A stretch of DNA of 64,000 nt from Bhargavaea cecembensis DSE10 (GCF_000348905.1 NZ_AOFT01000001.1:124001-188000); one strand, 5' to 3'. Shown: positions 50,012 through 58,966, counted from the first letter of the stretch. Numbers and translations are program-made. The notes: generated by a model from the sequence alone, not told the origin.

Positions 50012-50431
50012 TTATACTGTAGGGCAATCACTTTCGGACGGCGAATAGAAGCAGTGCGACTTAAAGCGGCCAGTGTTCCACTGGTTCCACCACTGCGCGG
50101 GACACGCTCCCTCAGGCATGAAAAACCAGAGTGAGCGGGTTGCCGGGTGGAACCGTTCCCCGTTGATGACCCGGCGGGCCAGGCGGATGTCCTGTTCGCG
50201 GGCGCGCTGATAGAAGTAGCCTTTCGTTGTTGCTTCGAAACCGCCGGGCCGTTGGAAGACCATCTGCTGGATGGTTCGGATGTCCCTGAAATCCAGACAG
50301 TCGCCGCGGACCCGATTGACTCCGACGTTTCCGACCATCAGCATTCCGAGATTTCCTTCTCCCTCTGCTTCGGCGCGCATCAGCCGCGCCAGCAGCTGCA
50401 CTTCTTTTTCAGTTGCTCGTACAACCGCCAT
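50012..50431 (-). CDS. cwlJ: Spore cortex-lytic cell wall hydrolase CwlJ
   Basis: A 139-residue SleB/CwlJ-type hydrolase that degrades spore cortex peptidoglycan during germination. Recognisable are LLARLMRAEAEGEGNLGMLMVGNV (with the catalytic glutamate), VFQRPGGFEAT and the C-terminal FFMPEGACPAQWWNQWNTGRFKSHCFY. There is no signal peptide, as expected for a protein placed in the coat via the mother cell. GAGGGGGTC precedes ATG 50431. A CATATAGT on the minus strand at 50453-50460 resembles a sigma-E -10 element, but no matching -35 was found. Confidence 0.92.
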   Translation of the reverse strand: MAVVRATEKEVQLLARLMRAEAEGEGNLGMLMVGNVGVNRVRGDCLDFRDIRTIQQMVFQRPGGFEATTKGYFYQRAREQDIRLARRVINGERFHPATRSLWFFMPEGACPAQWWNQWNTGRFKSHCFYSPSESDCPTV

Positions 50432-50515
50432 CGTCTGACCCCCTCGCTAATGACTATATGAGGAGGGAGGGGGGTACATTCCATATATGCAGATTTGGAC
50501 GGGAGGAGAATTCGA

Positions 50516-51373
50516 TTGGCGATCAACAACACGGTCTATGAGTTCATGGAGCGGCTGGACAGAGGGGAACTGAAGACAAAGGACGGACTGCTGGATTACT
50601 TTTCCCGGTACCCCGAAATTTTCGGGGTGTACTTCCCGGATTACTGTCCAAAAACGGACGAGCGGCTGATCCGGGCGATCGAGCAGTATCCGGCCAAGAC
50701 GGAAGACATTTCACGTGCGGGCCAGCGGCTTCCCGAGGAGATCGAAAATGTGCGTGACATTTACCGCGGCCTGACCGGAATCGATCCGGACAATGACCAT
50801 CACCTGTTTGTCGGTGCCTTCGGATCAAGCGCATTTGTGGCGGGCCCGAACAAGGACGAAGTGTTTTACGCGCTTGAAATGCTTTCTTCCGAACCGGATA
50901 ATCTTCGTCTAGTCGCGGCCCATGAGATTGGCCATGTCGTCCACCACCGCATAAGTGCCAAAGCTTCGGGAGAAGCCTGGTGGCGGGAGGTCGACTGGAG
51001 CCATCCGCTCGTCACGCTTGTATCGGAAGGCGGGGCCACTTACCTGTCCAAGCTGGCAGTCCCGGGCAGGGGCCGGCCGGACTATATCTCTTTTGGAGCG
51101 CTCGGCGAGGAAGGCTACGGTTTCTACATGGCGAACAGGAGAAAGTTGCATGAAGCCTTTCTTGAAAATATGAAGACCGGCTGGAATGAAGGAAAGGAAA
51201 AAGAGTGGTTCCGCCTGTCGGGCGGAACCCGCCACGGCATCCCGCGCCTCGGCTACTATATCGCGGATGACTTTATCGAGCACCGTGCGGAACTTCGCGG
51301 CATGGATGCCGCCCTCACCGACTGGGATGCGATGACGCTTGAAGAGGAATTTGCGGATTATCTGAAGCGCTGA
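50516..51373 (+). CDS. Putative zinc metallopeptidase (gluzincin-type HEIGH)
   Basis: A 285-residue soluble protein with the zincin signature AAHEIGHVVHH around residue 140 (HExxH) and a downstream glutamate in VSEGGATYLSKL about 26 residues later, a plausible third zinc ligand. No known peptidase family was recognised with certainty; a DUF2268-like fold is possible. There is no signal peptide. GGGAGGAG lies 7 nt before TTG 50516; the frame opens earlier at 50495 with a poorer site. It is divergent from the germination pair cwlJ-gerQ and convergent with hemQ. Confidence 0.65.
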   Translation: MAINNTVYEFMERLDRGELKTKDGLLDYFSRYPEIFGVYFPDYCPKTDERLIRAIEQYPAKTEDISRAGQRLPEEIENVRDIYRGLTGIDPDNDHHLFVGAFGSSAFVAGPNKDEVFYALEMLSSEPDNLRLVAAHEIGHVVHHRISAKASGEAWWREVDWSHPLVTLVSEGGATYLSKLAVPGRGRPDYISFGALGEEGYGFYMANRRKLHEAFLENMKTGWNEGKEKEWFRLSGGTRHGIPRLGYYIADDFIEHRAELRGMDAALTDWDAMTLEEEFADYLKR

Positions 51374-51437
51374 GGCTGTATCCGTGGGGATGGAGGAGCC
51401 CGGAGGGAGAGTATCACCATTCGGCATACCTGCAACA

Positions 51438-51476
51438 AAAATGCCCGGCTGCCAAAGAGATGGCAGTCGGGCATTT
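51438..51476. terminator. Bidirectional terminator
   Basis: A 16-bp stem AAATGCCCGGCTGCCA / TGGCAGTCGGGCATTT with one mismatch and a 6-nt loop lies between the convergent metallopeptidase and hemQ genes. Confidence 0.85.
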
Positions 51477-51481
51477 CTTGC

Positions 51482-52234
51482 TTAATTTACATTAAAGAAG
51501 GAGTCGCGTTCGTCGCCCCGGAGGATGGTTCCGACGAAGAACGAGCCGAAGACGCCGTAGCGCGCGCTTACTTCGTCAAAGCGCATTTCATAGACGAGCT
51601 TCTTGAACTGGAGCACATCGTCAGAGAAGAGCGTGACGCCCCATTCGTAGTCGTCGAAGCCGACGGACCCTGAGATGATCTGCTTGACCTTGCCTGCATA
51701 GCCGCGTCCGATCATGCCGTGGCTCTTCATCAGCTCGCGGCGCTTTTCCATGTCGAGCATGTACCAGTTGTCTTCGCCTTCGCGCTTCTTGTCCATCGGA
51801 TAGAAGCACACATACTGAGAGCGGGGAAGTTCCGGGTAAAGGCGTCCGCGGACATACGGGTTCTGGTAAGGGTCTTCGTCCGATTCCTTCGCCAGGTAGT
51901 TGGACAGCTCGACCACCGAGACGTAGGAGTACGTCGGAATCGTGTAGTCCGCAATTGCGAGTTTGTTGAACTCGGCCTCCAGCTGCTGGAGCTCATCCAT
52001 CGTCGGGCGAAGGGTCATGAGCATGAAATCCGCCTTTTGGCCGACCACTGTATAGAAGGCATGGCTGCCCGTCTTTTCGTCATCGGCTTTCTGGAGCTTA
52101 TCGAGGTAAGCGATGAACTCATCGGTTGCCGCTTTCCGTTCTTCTGCAGGAACGGCCTTCCACGATGCCCAGTCCATCGAGCGGAAGTCGTGGAGGACAT
52201 ACCAGCCGTCCAGTGTGATTGCAGCTTCGTTCAT
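51482..52234 (-). CDS. hemQ: Coproheme decarboxylase HemQ
   Basis: A 250-residue chlorite-dismutase-fold enzyme that converts coproheme III to heme b with peroxide, the last step of the coproporphyrin-dependent haem route of Gram-positive bacteria. Visible are the catalytic tyrosine in [13 protein letters not shown] and the haem-ligand histidine in [16 protein letters not shown]; the N-terminal domain starts [19 protein letters not shown] 52234 with AAAGGAGTG ahead is preferred to a longer frame. This is the ywfI position in B. subtilis. Confidence 0.93.
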   Translation of the reverse strand: MNEAAITLDGWYVLHDFRSMDWASWKAVPAEERKAATDEFIAYLDKLQKADDEKTGSHAFYTVVGQKADFMLMTLRPTMDELQQLEAEFNKLAIADYTIPTYSYVSVVELSNYLAKESDEDPYQNPYVRGRLYPELPRSQYVCFYPMDKKREGEDNWYMLDMEKRRELMKSHGMIGRGYAGKVKQIISGSVGFDDYEWGVTLFSDDVLQFKKLVYEMRFDEVSARYGVFGSFFVGTILRGDERDSFFNVN

Positions 52235-52441
52235 GTGGAAACACTCCTTTGGGATCATATGGCTTCAGTCTATCACAGAAGGCAGGCACGGTCCGCAGGC
52301 AAGCCCCCGTGTCACCGATTTGTGAAAAAGTCCCGGTTTTCTGTTTGGCCGCTTTTTGTGTATGCTTGACACTGGAATGAAAAACCGTACCCAGTCCGGC
52401 AGGTTCCGGGCGGACGGATCAGATATATGGGAGACATTGCT

Positions 52442-53284
52442 ATGGATCAAACGCTTAATCTTCTCCGGCAGCCGGCCTGGCGGTTCATCGACCAGTCGGT
52501 GAGCGGTCTCGGCCGCTCCGCCCTCGAATCGTTCGCCATGGACGACACGCTCTGCCACGTCGTCGGCCAGCAGAAAAGCCTGCCGGCCGTACGCACTTGG
52601 GTGCATGACCGGACCATCGTCCTCGGCATCCAGGACCACCGGCTGCCGTATATCGAGGATGCGACGGAACTGCTCAGGCTAAACGGCTGGCGGCCGATCG
52701 TCCGGAATTCCGGAGGCCTTGCCGTCGTCCTCGATGAAGGCATCCTGAACATTACGATCGCGCTGTCCGAAAAGGGCCGGGCGATTGACATCCCGGCAGG
52801 CTACGAAGTCATGCTTGAGTTTATCCGCATGCTGCTGCCCGAAGCGGCGGACCGGATTGAAGCTTATGAGATCGTCGGTTCCTATTGTCCCGGATCGTAC
52901 GACCTGAGCATCGGCGGCAGGAAATTCGCAGGCATATCACAGCGCAGGCTGCGCGGCGGCATTGCCGTCCAGATTTATCTGTGTGCGGAAGGAAGCGGCT
53001 CCGAGCGTGCACGGCTCATCGGCGACATGTACGAGGCCGGGCTGAAGGGAGAGGAGACGAAGTTCGACTATCCGGCAATCCGGCCGGAGGTGATGGCATC
53101 GCTCACCGAACTGCTCGGCCAGCCGGTCACCGTCACGGAACTGAACAGCCGCGTCCGCCGGCTGCTTCATGCACTGTCGGGAGACGTACGGGACAGCCTT
53201 CTCGAAGGGGAGGAAGTCGATTTGTACGCGAACTATCTGAAACGCGTCGTCGACCGGAACGAAAAACTCCTTGTGGGCATCTGA
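52442..53284 (+). CDS. lipL: Octanoyl-[GcvH]:protein N-octanoyltransferase LipL
   Basis: A 280-residue lipoate-ligase-family amidotransferase. The thioester-forming cysteine lies in VGSYCPGSYDLSI, followed by GRKFAGISQRR, which contains the conserved lysine. In Bacillus LipL moves octanoyl groups from GcvH to the E2 subunits, after which LipA inserts sulfur; it is therefore needed for lipoylated dehydrogenases. GGGAG lies 8 nt before ATG 52442; an earlier ATG at 52427 has no proper site. A TTGACA at 52366 could be a -35 box but has only a weak -10 partner. It corresponds to ywfL. Confidence 0.92.
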   Translation: MDQTLNLLRQPAWRFIDQSVSGLGRSALESFAMDDTLCHVVGQQKSLPAVRTWVHDRTIVLGIQDHRLPYIEDATELLRLNGWRPIVRNSGGLAVVLDEGILNITIALSEKGRAIDIPAGYEVMLEFIRMLLPEAADRIEAYEIVGSYCPGSYDLSIGGRKFAGISQRRLRGGIAVQIYLCAEGSGSERARLIGDMYEAGLKGEETKFDYPAIRPEVMASLTELLGQPVTVTELNSRVRRLLHALSGDVRDSLLEGEEVDLYANYLKRVVDRNEKLLVGI

Positions 53285-53307
53285 ACCGGACGCTTAATCA
53301 ACCGAAC

Positions 53308-53360
53308 AAACGGCAAGGACTCCGCCGCCTGATTCAGAGGCGATGGTGTCCTTGCCGTTT
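53308..53360. terminator. Bidirectional terminator between lipL and rsfA
   Basis: AAACGGCAAGGAC and its complement form a 13-bp perfect stem around a 27-nt loop that itself can pair (GCCGCCT / AGGCGAT). The symmetric A/T flanks suit both convergent genes. Confidence 0.75.
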
Positions 53361-53381
53361 CTATTTCCGGGAGCCGGGGCA

Positions 53382-54014
53382 TCAGTGTGCCTGCTGCTCT
53401 TCGTTGTTCACGAGATTTCCGTTCTGTTCCATCCGGAAGACCGCCGATGAGTTCTCGTCCTCCTCGAAGGCGACCAATTTGCGCGCACGGTTCATGATCT
53501 GGACGAACTGTTCGTAGTCATCGCGGATTTCGTCGTTTTCCCTGGCAAGACGCGCGACTTCGTTCTCGAGCTCGCCCACACGGCGTTCCGCCGCTTCAGC
53601 AGTATGCTTCCACTTCATCGTTTCCTGGTCCGCGAGATTCGTATGCTGCAGGCGCATCAGATAGGCGATCACCACATCCAGCGAGAGGTTCGACAGCCGG
53701 ATTGCCGCCCGTCCTTCGCCTTCCGCACCGTCCGGTACGACATAAAGTCCCGAATTCTTGCGGCGGAAATCCTTGCCCATCGCCTTCAGGTTTGCCTTGC
53801 GTTCTTTTTTCGCCTCGGCAAGCTCTTTTTCATATTCTTTACGGACGACTGCGTTCCACCTGAACCCGCAGGCCGCGGCCGTCCGGTTCATTGCATCACC
53901 GGCTTCTTCGAACGCGTTAAGCTGTGTGCTTCCTTCGCGTACATGGCGCAGCACTGTTTCCGCAAGCAGCCGGTCGTTTTCTTCTACCCAGGCATCCTGT
54001 CTGACTTTCACCAT
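53382..54014 (-). CDS. rsfA: Prespore-specific transcription regulator RsfA
   Basis: A 210-residue RsfA-family regulator. Residues 1-65 are a Myb/SANT-like DNA-binding segment (QDAWVEENDRLLAETVLRHV, AACGFRWNAVVRKEY), the middle is a basic linker, and residues about 125-175 form a coiled coil (AERRVGELENEVARLARENDEI) for dimerisation. In B. subtilis RsfA is made under sigma F in the forespore and tunes sigma-F genes. AGGAGG is 8 nt ahead of ATG 54014. The position matches ywfN, between lipL and ywfO. Confidence 0.9.
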   Translation of the reverse strand: MVKVRQDAWVEENDRLLAETVLRHVREGSTQLNAFEEAGDAMNRTAAACGFRWNAVVRKEYEKELAEAKKERKANLKAMGKDFRRKNSGLYVVPDGAEGEGRAAIRLSNLSLDVVIAYLMRLQHTNLADQETMKWKHTAEAAERRVGELENEVARLARENDEIRDDYEQFVQIMNRARKLVAFEEDENSSAVFRMEQNGNLVNNEEQQAH

Positions 54015-54183
54015 TTGTGTACCTCCTGCCATCTTCATAGAATGTTTGCCTGGTGTCAGTTTGCACCGCGGCTCCGCGTTTTATACCGTTCCATTTGGAA
54101 ATGTCGGAGAATGCGCATCTTTTCGGATTTGATTTTAGGAGGGATCAGGAGACCGGCGACCGTTCCAAACAGGCGCCGGTCAG

Positions 54184-54192
54184 TGGTATACT
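54184..54192 (+). promoter_or_regulatory. Extended -10 promoter of ywfO
   Basis: TGGTATACT lies 31 nt upstream of the ywfO start; no good -35 is seen. Confidence 0.5.
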
Positions 54193-54223
54193 GGAAGGAC
54201 CCACTGTTTCCGGGAGGTGCCAG

Positions 54224-55525
54224 ATGATGGACTATGCCACACAAAAACTGAGTGAAGAAAAAGTGTTCAAAGACCCGGTTCACCGGTACATCCACGTGAG
54301 GGACCAGGTGATCTGGGATCTGATCGCGACCAGGGAATTCCAGCGGCTCCGCCGCATCCATCAGCTCGGCACGACGTACCTCGTGTTCCACGGGGCGGAG
54401 CACAGCCGTTTTAATCATTCGCTCGGTGTCTATGAGATTGTCCGCCGCATCATTGACGACAGTTTCAGCGGACGTCCGCAGTGGAATGATTCGGAACGTC
54501 TCGTGACATTGTGCGCGGCGCTGCTTCATGACCTCGGGCACGGGCCGTTTTCCCATGCCTTCGAGAAGGTGTTTGACCTTGATCATGAGCTGTTCACCCA
54601 GAAGATCCTGCTCGGGGATACCGGTGTGAATTCGGTCCTCCGCCGTGTCAGCGAGGATTTCCCGAGGAAAGTGGCGGACGTCATCGGTAAAACCTATCCG
54701 GACAAGCTGGTCGTGAGCCTGATCTCAAGCCAGATCGATGCCGACCGGATGGATTATCTTCAGCGTGACGCCTATTTCACGGGAGTCAGCTACGGACATT
54801 TCGACATGGAGCGGATCCTTCGCGTCATGCGCCCCTCCGAAGAGCAGGCCGTCATCAAGCAGAGCGGCATGCATGCGGTGGAGGACTATATCATGAGCCG
54901 GTACCAGATGTACTGGCAGGTCTATTTCCACCCGGTGTCCCGCTCGGCGGAAGTGATTCTCGTTAAAATTTTGCAGAGGGCGAAAGTTTTGAGCGAAGAA
55001 GGGTATACGTTCAAGCAGGAGCCTGTCCACTTTAAGTCGTTTTTCGACAAGACGTACGACCTTGCTGATTATATTGCGCTGGATGAATACATCCTTATGA
55101 CTTATTTTGAAACTTGGATCCGGGAAGATGATGAGATCCTGTCCGACCTGTGTGACCGGTTCGTGAACCGGCGTCTGTTCCAGTACATCGATTTCAACCC
55201 GGCCAAGGAATACCGGAAGCTCGGCGAACTGGATGCCCTGTTCCGGAAAGCCGGGATCGACCCGGACTATTATCTTGTCGTCGATTCCTCGTCCGACCTG
55301 CCGTATGATTTTTACCGGCCGGGGGAGGAAGAGGAGCGGCTGCCGATCCATCTGCTGATGAGGGACGGCGAACTGCGGGAGCTTTCCCGTGAGTCCGACA
55401 TCGTCGATGCCATATCCGGCAAGCGGCGCACGGACCATAAACTCTACTTCCCGGAAGACATGCTCAGGGAAGGCAAAAAGAAAAAAGTGCTCAGGCAACA
55501 AATCCTAAGCATCTTGAACACATAA
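54224..55525 (+). CDS. ywfO: HD-domain phosphohydrolase YwfO
   Basis: A 433-residue HD-superfamily protein, exactly the length of B. subtilis YwfO. The metal-binding H...HD...D set is visible as HSRFNHSLGV, LLHDLGHGPFSHAFE and SSQIDADRMDYLQRD. Relatives are dNTP triphosphohydrolases, so a role in nucleotide pool control or signalling nucleotides is plausible. GGGAGG is 6 nt before ATG 54224; the open frame extends upstream without a ribosome binding site. ywgA follows 19 nt later. Confidence 0.88.
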   Translation: MMDYATQKLSEEKVFKDPVHRYIHVRDQVIWDLIATREFQRLRRIHQLGTTYLVFHGAEHSRFNHSLGVYEIVRRIIDDSFSGRPQWNDSERLVTLCAALLHDLGHGPFSHAFEKVFDLDHELFTQKILLGDTGVNSVLRRVSEDFPRKVADVIGKTYPDKLVVSLISSQIDADRMDYLQRDAYFTGVSYGHFDMERILRVMRPSEEQAVIKQSGMHAVEDYIMSRYQMYWQVYFHPVSRSAEVILVKILQRAKVLSEEGYTFKQEPVHFKSFFDKTYDLADYIALDEYILMTYFETWIREDDEILSDLCDRFVNRRLFQYIDFNPAKEYRKLGELDALFRKAGIDPDYYLVVDSSSDLPYDFYRPGEEEERLPIHLLMRDGELRELSRESDIVDAISGKRRTDHKLYFPEDMLREGKKKKVLRQQILSILNT

Positions 55526-55544
55526 AATAGGGAGGGCATTTTTG

Positions 55545-56051
55545 ATGCTTCAGGAACATGCAAAACTTGTTCAGTTCATTTCACTGGCTGATGGGGTGAC
55601 CGGGCGGAAAAAGCTGCAGAAGATGATCTACATCGCCAAGAAGATGGACTTCCCGTTCCAGGAAAAATACGAACTCCACATCTACGGCCCCTACTCGGAA
55701 GAGCTGACGCTCCGCATCGAAGAGCTTTGCGAGATGGGCTTTCTTGCTGAAAACTGCGAGGATAAGGGTTCCTACGTTCAATACAGTTACGGGGTGACCG
55801 GTGAAGGCCGGGATTTCATCGGAGATGCGGACGAAGTTCCGGACACTCTCGGCGAGTGCATCGGCCGGATGAAGGAAAAGAGCTCGCGATTTTTGGAGCT
55901 GGTTTCCACACTGCTGTATTTTGATTACCTGCCGCGGGAAGAGCAGATTGCGAAAGTACATATCGTCAAGAACAAGCTGAATTATACGGATGAAGAAATG
56001 GATCAGGCCTTTGCCTTTATCGGGGAACTCTCCGCCTGTATCCGTCAGTGA
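55545..56051 (+). CDS. ywgA: YwgA family protein
   Basis: A 168-residue soluble protein of unknown function, conserved next to ywfO in Bacillales. The N-terminal third (KLVQFISLADGVTGRKKLQKMIYIAKK) and the YELHIYGPYSEEL stretch are characteristic and recall a winged-helix-like domain also found in YozE-type proteins. GGGAGGG is ahead of ATG 55545; a TTG three bases earlier is less likely. It is probably cotranscribed with ywfO. Confidence 0.82.
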   Translation: MLQEHAKLVQFISLADGVTGRKKLQKMIYIAKKMDFPFQEKYELHIYGPYSEELTLRIEELCEMGFLAENCEDKGSYVQYSYGVTGEGRDFIGDADEVPDTLGECIGRMKEKSSRFLELVSTLLYFDYLPREEQIAKVHIVKNKLNYTDEEMDQAFAFIGELSACIRQ

Positions 56052-56110
56052 GCCGCCGCCTTTTATTGCCGGGGGCGGATTGGCTATAATACAGGGAAGG
56101 GGGTATGATC

Positions 56111-56629
56111 ATGGCCAACGGAGAAAAACCGAAACCGAAAATGGAGTTCACAATCATCCGCGACAACCCGACTGCCGGCCACAAGGGATTCGGCATCGGT
56201 TCGATTTCGCTGGAGAACGTATCGCCCATTATCATTGATGTGGAAGAGGAACTCGCCCAAATAGAGATCGGCGCACTGCATGCCAGGAGCAAGACGGAGC
56301 GCGGCGTCAAGTTCACCCCGAACCGCGAGGATTCCGCGGGAGGCAAGCCGTACTGGCTCGTCTGGGTCGCGATCGACTATAAAGAAGAGGGCCCTTACTT
56401 CGCCGGAGTCACGGCGGCCGAAATGGTCGTCAACCGCGAAAAGCGGCGCGGCTACAAGAACCTGCCGGAGCACGTGAACCTGCTGGACAAGGCGCTGAAA
56501 CGTCACGTCATTGTCGACAAGATGGATGACCGCTCGAAAAAGGTGCTTGCAGAATTTCTGCTTGAACAGAACCCGGAGCTATGGGAACGTAGCCCCGAAC
56601 TTCAGGAGGCGCTCGGCGTCACCGGATGA
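56111..56629 (+). CDS. ywhD: YwhD family protein
   Basis: A 172-residue soluble protein matching YwhD of B. subtilis in length and position. Conserved parts are EFTIIRDNPTAGHKGFGIGS and YWLVWVAIDYKEEGPYFAGV; the C-terminal helix ends LQEALGVTG. No function is known. ATG 56111 is used because AAGGGGG ends 7 nt ahead; an ATG six bases earlier is too close. TATAAT at 56085-56090 may be its -10 box, with a poor -35. Confidence 0.85.
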   Translation: MANGEKPKPKMEFTIIRDNPTAGHKGFGIGSISLENVSPIIIDVEEELAQIEIGALHARSKTERGVKFTPNREDSAGGKPYWLVWVAIDYKEEGPYFAGVTAAEMVVNREKRRGYKNLPEHVNLLDKALKRHVIVDKMDDRSKKVLAEFLLEQNPELWERSPELQEALGVTG

Positions 56630-56651
56630 ATCCGTAATTATGAACGATCTT

Positions 56652-56770
56652 TGACAGTTTCGCCGGCACGGGTACAGCCGGTTGAACCGCTCCGAAAAAG
56701 GGAGTAAACTTGAGTTAACGCTTGCTGAATACAAGCTAGGACAGTGCGGCGTCTAGCTAACGCCTCACAC
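56652..56770. other. Structured non-coding stretch downstream of ywhD
   Basis: The 144 nt between ywhD and the terminator at 56774 contain several small hairpins (CGGTT-G-AACCG, GCTTG-CTGAATA-CAAGC, AGCTAG...CTAGCT) and a TTGACA at 56652 without a clear -10 box. It could be the ywhD 3' UTR or an independent small RNA that uses the strong terminator. No open reading frame with a ribosome binding site is seen. Confidence 0.35.
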
Positions 56771-56773
56771 TTA

Positions 56774-56815
56774 ACCCGCCCCGCCTCCATTATTTGGAGG
56801 CGGGGCGGGTTTTTG
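56774..56815. terminator. Strong hairpin terminator
   Basis: A 15-bp GC-rich stem (ACCCGCCCCGCCTCC and complement) with a 7-nt loop is followed by TTTTTGTTGTTT. Confidence 0.85.
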
Positions 56816-56824
56816 TTGTTTGGA

Positions 56825-56887
56825 TGAAGTTAATCAACGTTTCACTAAAGTTTGTCAACGTCTCAATGAACATCGTCAACGTTTTCC
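56825..56887. repeat. Three-unit intergenic array, 21-nt period, word GTCAACGT
   Basis: TCAACGT at 56834, 56855 and 56876 is spaced exactly 21 nt; the upstream part of each unit shares TGAA/TAAA. The array lies between the terminator at 56774 and the convergent pbpG gene. Confidence 0.75.
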
Positions 56888-56902
56888 GGCAAAACCGGGT
56901 TT

Positions 56903-58966
56903 TCAGTCAAAAAACGAGAACGGGAACAGCCGGATCGGTCCGCCGTCTTTTGTGTCTTTCGAGCGTTCCTGCCGGAGAGTCGGGTCCGTGCAGAGTTTCC
57001 GCGGCACATTCCGTTCCTTGACGTAGACGAGGCGCTGCTTGCCGCATCCATCGACGGCGAGCCCGCCGGTCTCGACGTCGACGATGACTCCGGTGACGCC
57101 TTCCGGCTGGGCAAACGGCTTTGGAGGCAGGCCGGCATGGGCGTTTTCCATGAACTCGATCCACATCTTCTTCGCAGCCATCTTGTCGCTGTTTTCGGTG
57201 AGCCGGCGCCCTTCATCAAATCCGGCCCAGATGCCGGCGGTCAGGCTCGTGGAGAAACCGATCAGGTACTGGTCGGAAAGCGTCGTCCCTGACTTTGCCG
57301 CATACGGACGCGTCTGGCCCGGCCGCATCGACAGGCCTGTCGCAGGGGTATAGTCGCTGAAGACGGGGTCGAACATGCCGGTCATCATCTGGGTCAGGAC
57401 ATAGGCATCTGCCGGATCCAGAACTTCCCGGGTCTCCTTATCCTCCTCGGCGCTCCGGTAGACGGTTTCGCCTGAGGCATCCGTGATTGACTGGATGGTC
57501 GTCGGAATGACCCGCTTCCCGCCGGAAGCGATCCGGTTGTAGGCACCTGTCATCTCATAGAGGGTGACCTCGGTCGTACCGAGCGCGGTCGCCGGCGCTT
57601 CGACGAAGTTTCCGGTGATGCCGAGGCGTGCCGCCATATCCTTGAACGGCTTGTAGCCGATTTCCTCGAGTGTCTTGACCGCAAATATATTGTCTGAGAT
57701 GGCAAGCGCCTGGGCAAGAGAAATCGGCCGTTCTGCAAATTTGCCGTTGACGTTCTGGGGCTCGTATTCCTGGCGACCGTCGTCGAAAGTGAAAACGGTC
57801 GGCTCGCTTTTCAGGAAGGTGAGCGGCGTGAATCCCTGTTCGAGCGCAGCGGCATACAGCACCGGCTTCATCGCGGAACCGGATTGGCGCTCCGCCTGGG
57901 TGACCCGGTTAAAGGGGCTCGCCGCATAATCCCGGCCGCCGATCAGGGAAGTGATCTGTCCGCTTTCCGGCTCCATCGTGACGAATCCGAACTGGAGCCC
58001 GTTATCGGGCATCCATTTATCCGCTGCGGCTTCCGCCGTTTTCTGATGGAACGGGTCGAGTGTCGTCCGGATCGTCCAGCCGCCTTCCGCGATGTCGCGT
58101 CCCGCTTCATCCAGCCGTTTTTCGGCCTCCCGCCATACCTCGTCCAGGAAGTACGGGGCGACTTTTTCGCCCGCATCCCACTGGTCGTGCTTCAGTGCAA
58201 TCCGCTGGTTCAGGGCATGGTCCGCCTGATCACGCGTCACGTACCCTTCACGCACCATCGCATTGAGGATGACTTTCTGGCGTCCCGCGGCCGCCTCCGG
58301 ATTGTTGACAGGGGAGTAGACGGACGGCCCCTTCGGCACTGCGGCAAGCAATGTCGCTTCAGCCAGCGTCAGGTCCTTCGCTTCCTTGCCGAAGAAGAAC
58401 TTGCTTGCCGCCTCGGCACCGTACATGCCGTGGCCGAAATAAACCGTGTTCAGATAGCCTTCGAGAATCGTGTCCTTGTCGTAGAACGTTTCGATCCTTC
58501 TGGCGTAGACGGCCTCGTTGATCTTCCGGGTCCAGGTTTTCTGGTGGGTAAGGAACAGGTTTCGGGCATACTGCTGGGTGATCGTGCTCGCGCCTTCCGC
58601 CTTGCGGAACGATTTCACATCCTTCAGCACGGCTGAGGCAATCCGGGAATAGTCGAACCCTTTATGCTCGTAAAAGTCCTTGTCTTCGACAGCGACGAAC
58701 GCATCTGTAAGAAACGGGGACATGTCATCCAGGGAAGCCCAGTACCGGCGCTCGCCCGAATGCCGGTCGCCGATCGGATCGCCGTTGCGGTCGAGGAAGA
58801 CGGTCGCGTTCGGCACCTTCAGTGAAGGGGGGCCGGCCGAATGGATATAGATGAGGAGCGCTCCGTACATGACCAGCCCGGCCACGCTGAGGCTCAGGGA
58901 AAGAAGCAGCAGCCGTTTCACGAGCGTCCGCCGTTTCCGCTTCCGTTTGAAATGTGCCCGTTTCAC
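56903..58966 (-). CDS. pbpG: Class A penicillin-binding protein PbpG (PBP2d)
   Basis: A 687-residue bifunctional peptidoglycan synthase. A basic N-terminus leads into one membrane helix (residues 17-42). The glycosyltransferase domain (about 60-245) has EDKDFYEHKGFDYSRI and GASTITQQYARN. The transpeptidase domain has the active-site serine in QSGSAMKP, the SDN motif ISDNIF and the KTG-type box AKSGTTLS. It corresponds to B. subtilis PbpG (ywhE), which builds spore germ-cell-wall peptidoglycan under sigma F. The start is GTG 58966, with AAGGCGGG ahead. It is divergent from speE. Confidence 0.9.
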   Translation of the reverse strand: MKRAHFKRKRKRRTLVKRLLLLSLSLSVAGLVMYGALLIYIHSAGPPSLKVPNATVFLDRNGDPIGDRHSGERRYWASLDDMSPFLTDAFVAVEDKDFYEHKGFDYSRIASAVLKDVKSFRKAEGASTITQQYARNLFLTHQKTWTRKINEAVYARRIETFYDKDTILEGYLNTVYFGHGMYGAEAASKFFFGKEAKDLTLAEATLLAAVPKGPSVYSPVNNPEAAAGRQKVILNAMVREGYVTRDQADHALNQRIALKHDQWDAGEKVAPYFLDEVWREAEKRLDEAGRDIAEGGWTIRTTLDPFHQKTAEAAADKWMPDNGLQFGFVTMEPESGQITSLIGGRDYAASPFNRVTQAERQSGSAMKPVLYAAALEQGFTPLTFLKSEPTVFTFDDGRQEYEPQNVNGKFAERPISLAQALAISDNIFAVKTLEEIGYKPFKDMAARLGITGNFVEAPATALGTTEVTLYEMTGAYNRIASGGKRVIPTTIQSITDASGETVYRSAEEDKETREVLDPADAYVLTQMMTGMFDPVFSDYTPATGLSMRPGQTRPYAAKSGTTLSDQYLIGFSTSLTAGIWAGFDEGRRLTENSDKMAAKKMWIEFMENAHAGLPPKPFAQPEGVTGVIVDVETGGLAVDGCGKQRLVYVKERNVPRKLCTDPTLRQERSKDTKDGGPIRLFPFSFFD

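Noticed and set aside
50453-50470. Sigma-E or sigma-K promoter for cwlJ
   Set aside because: Only a CATATAGT -10-like element is found; the nearest -35-like sequence is at the wrong distance.
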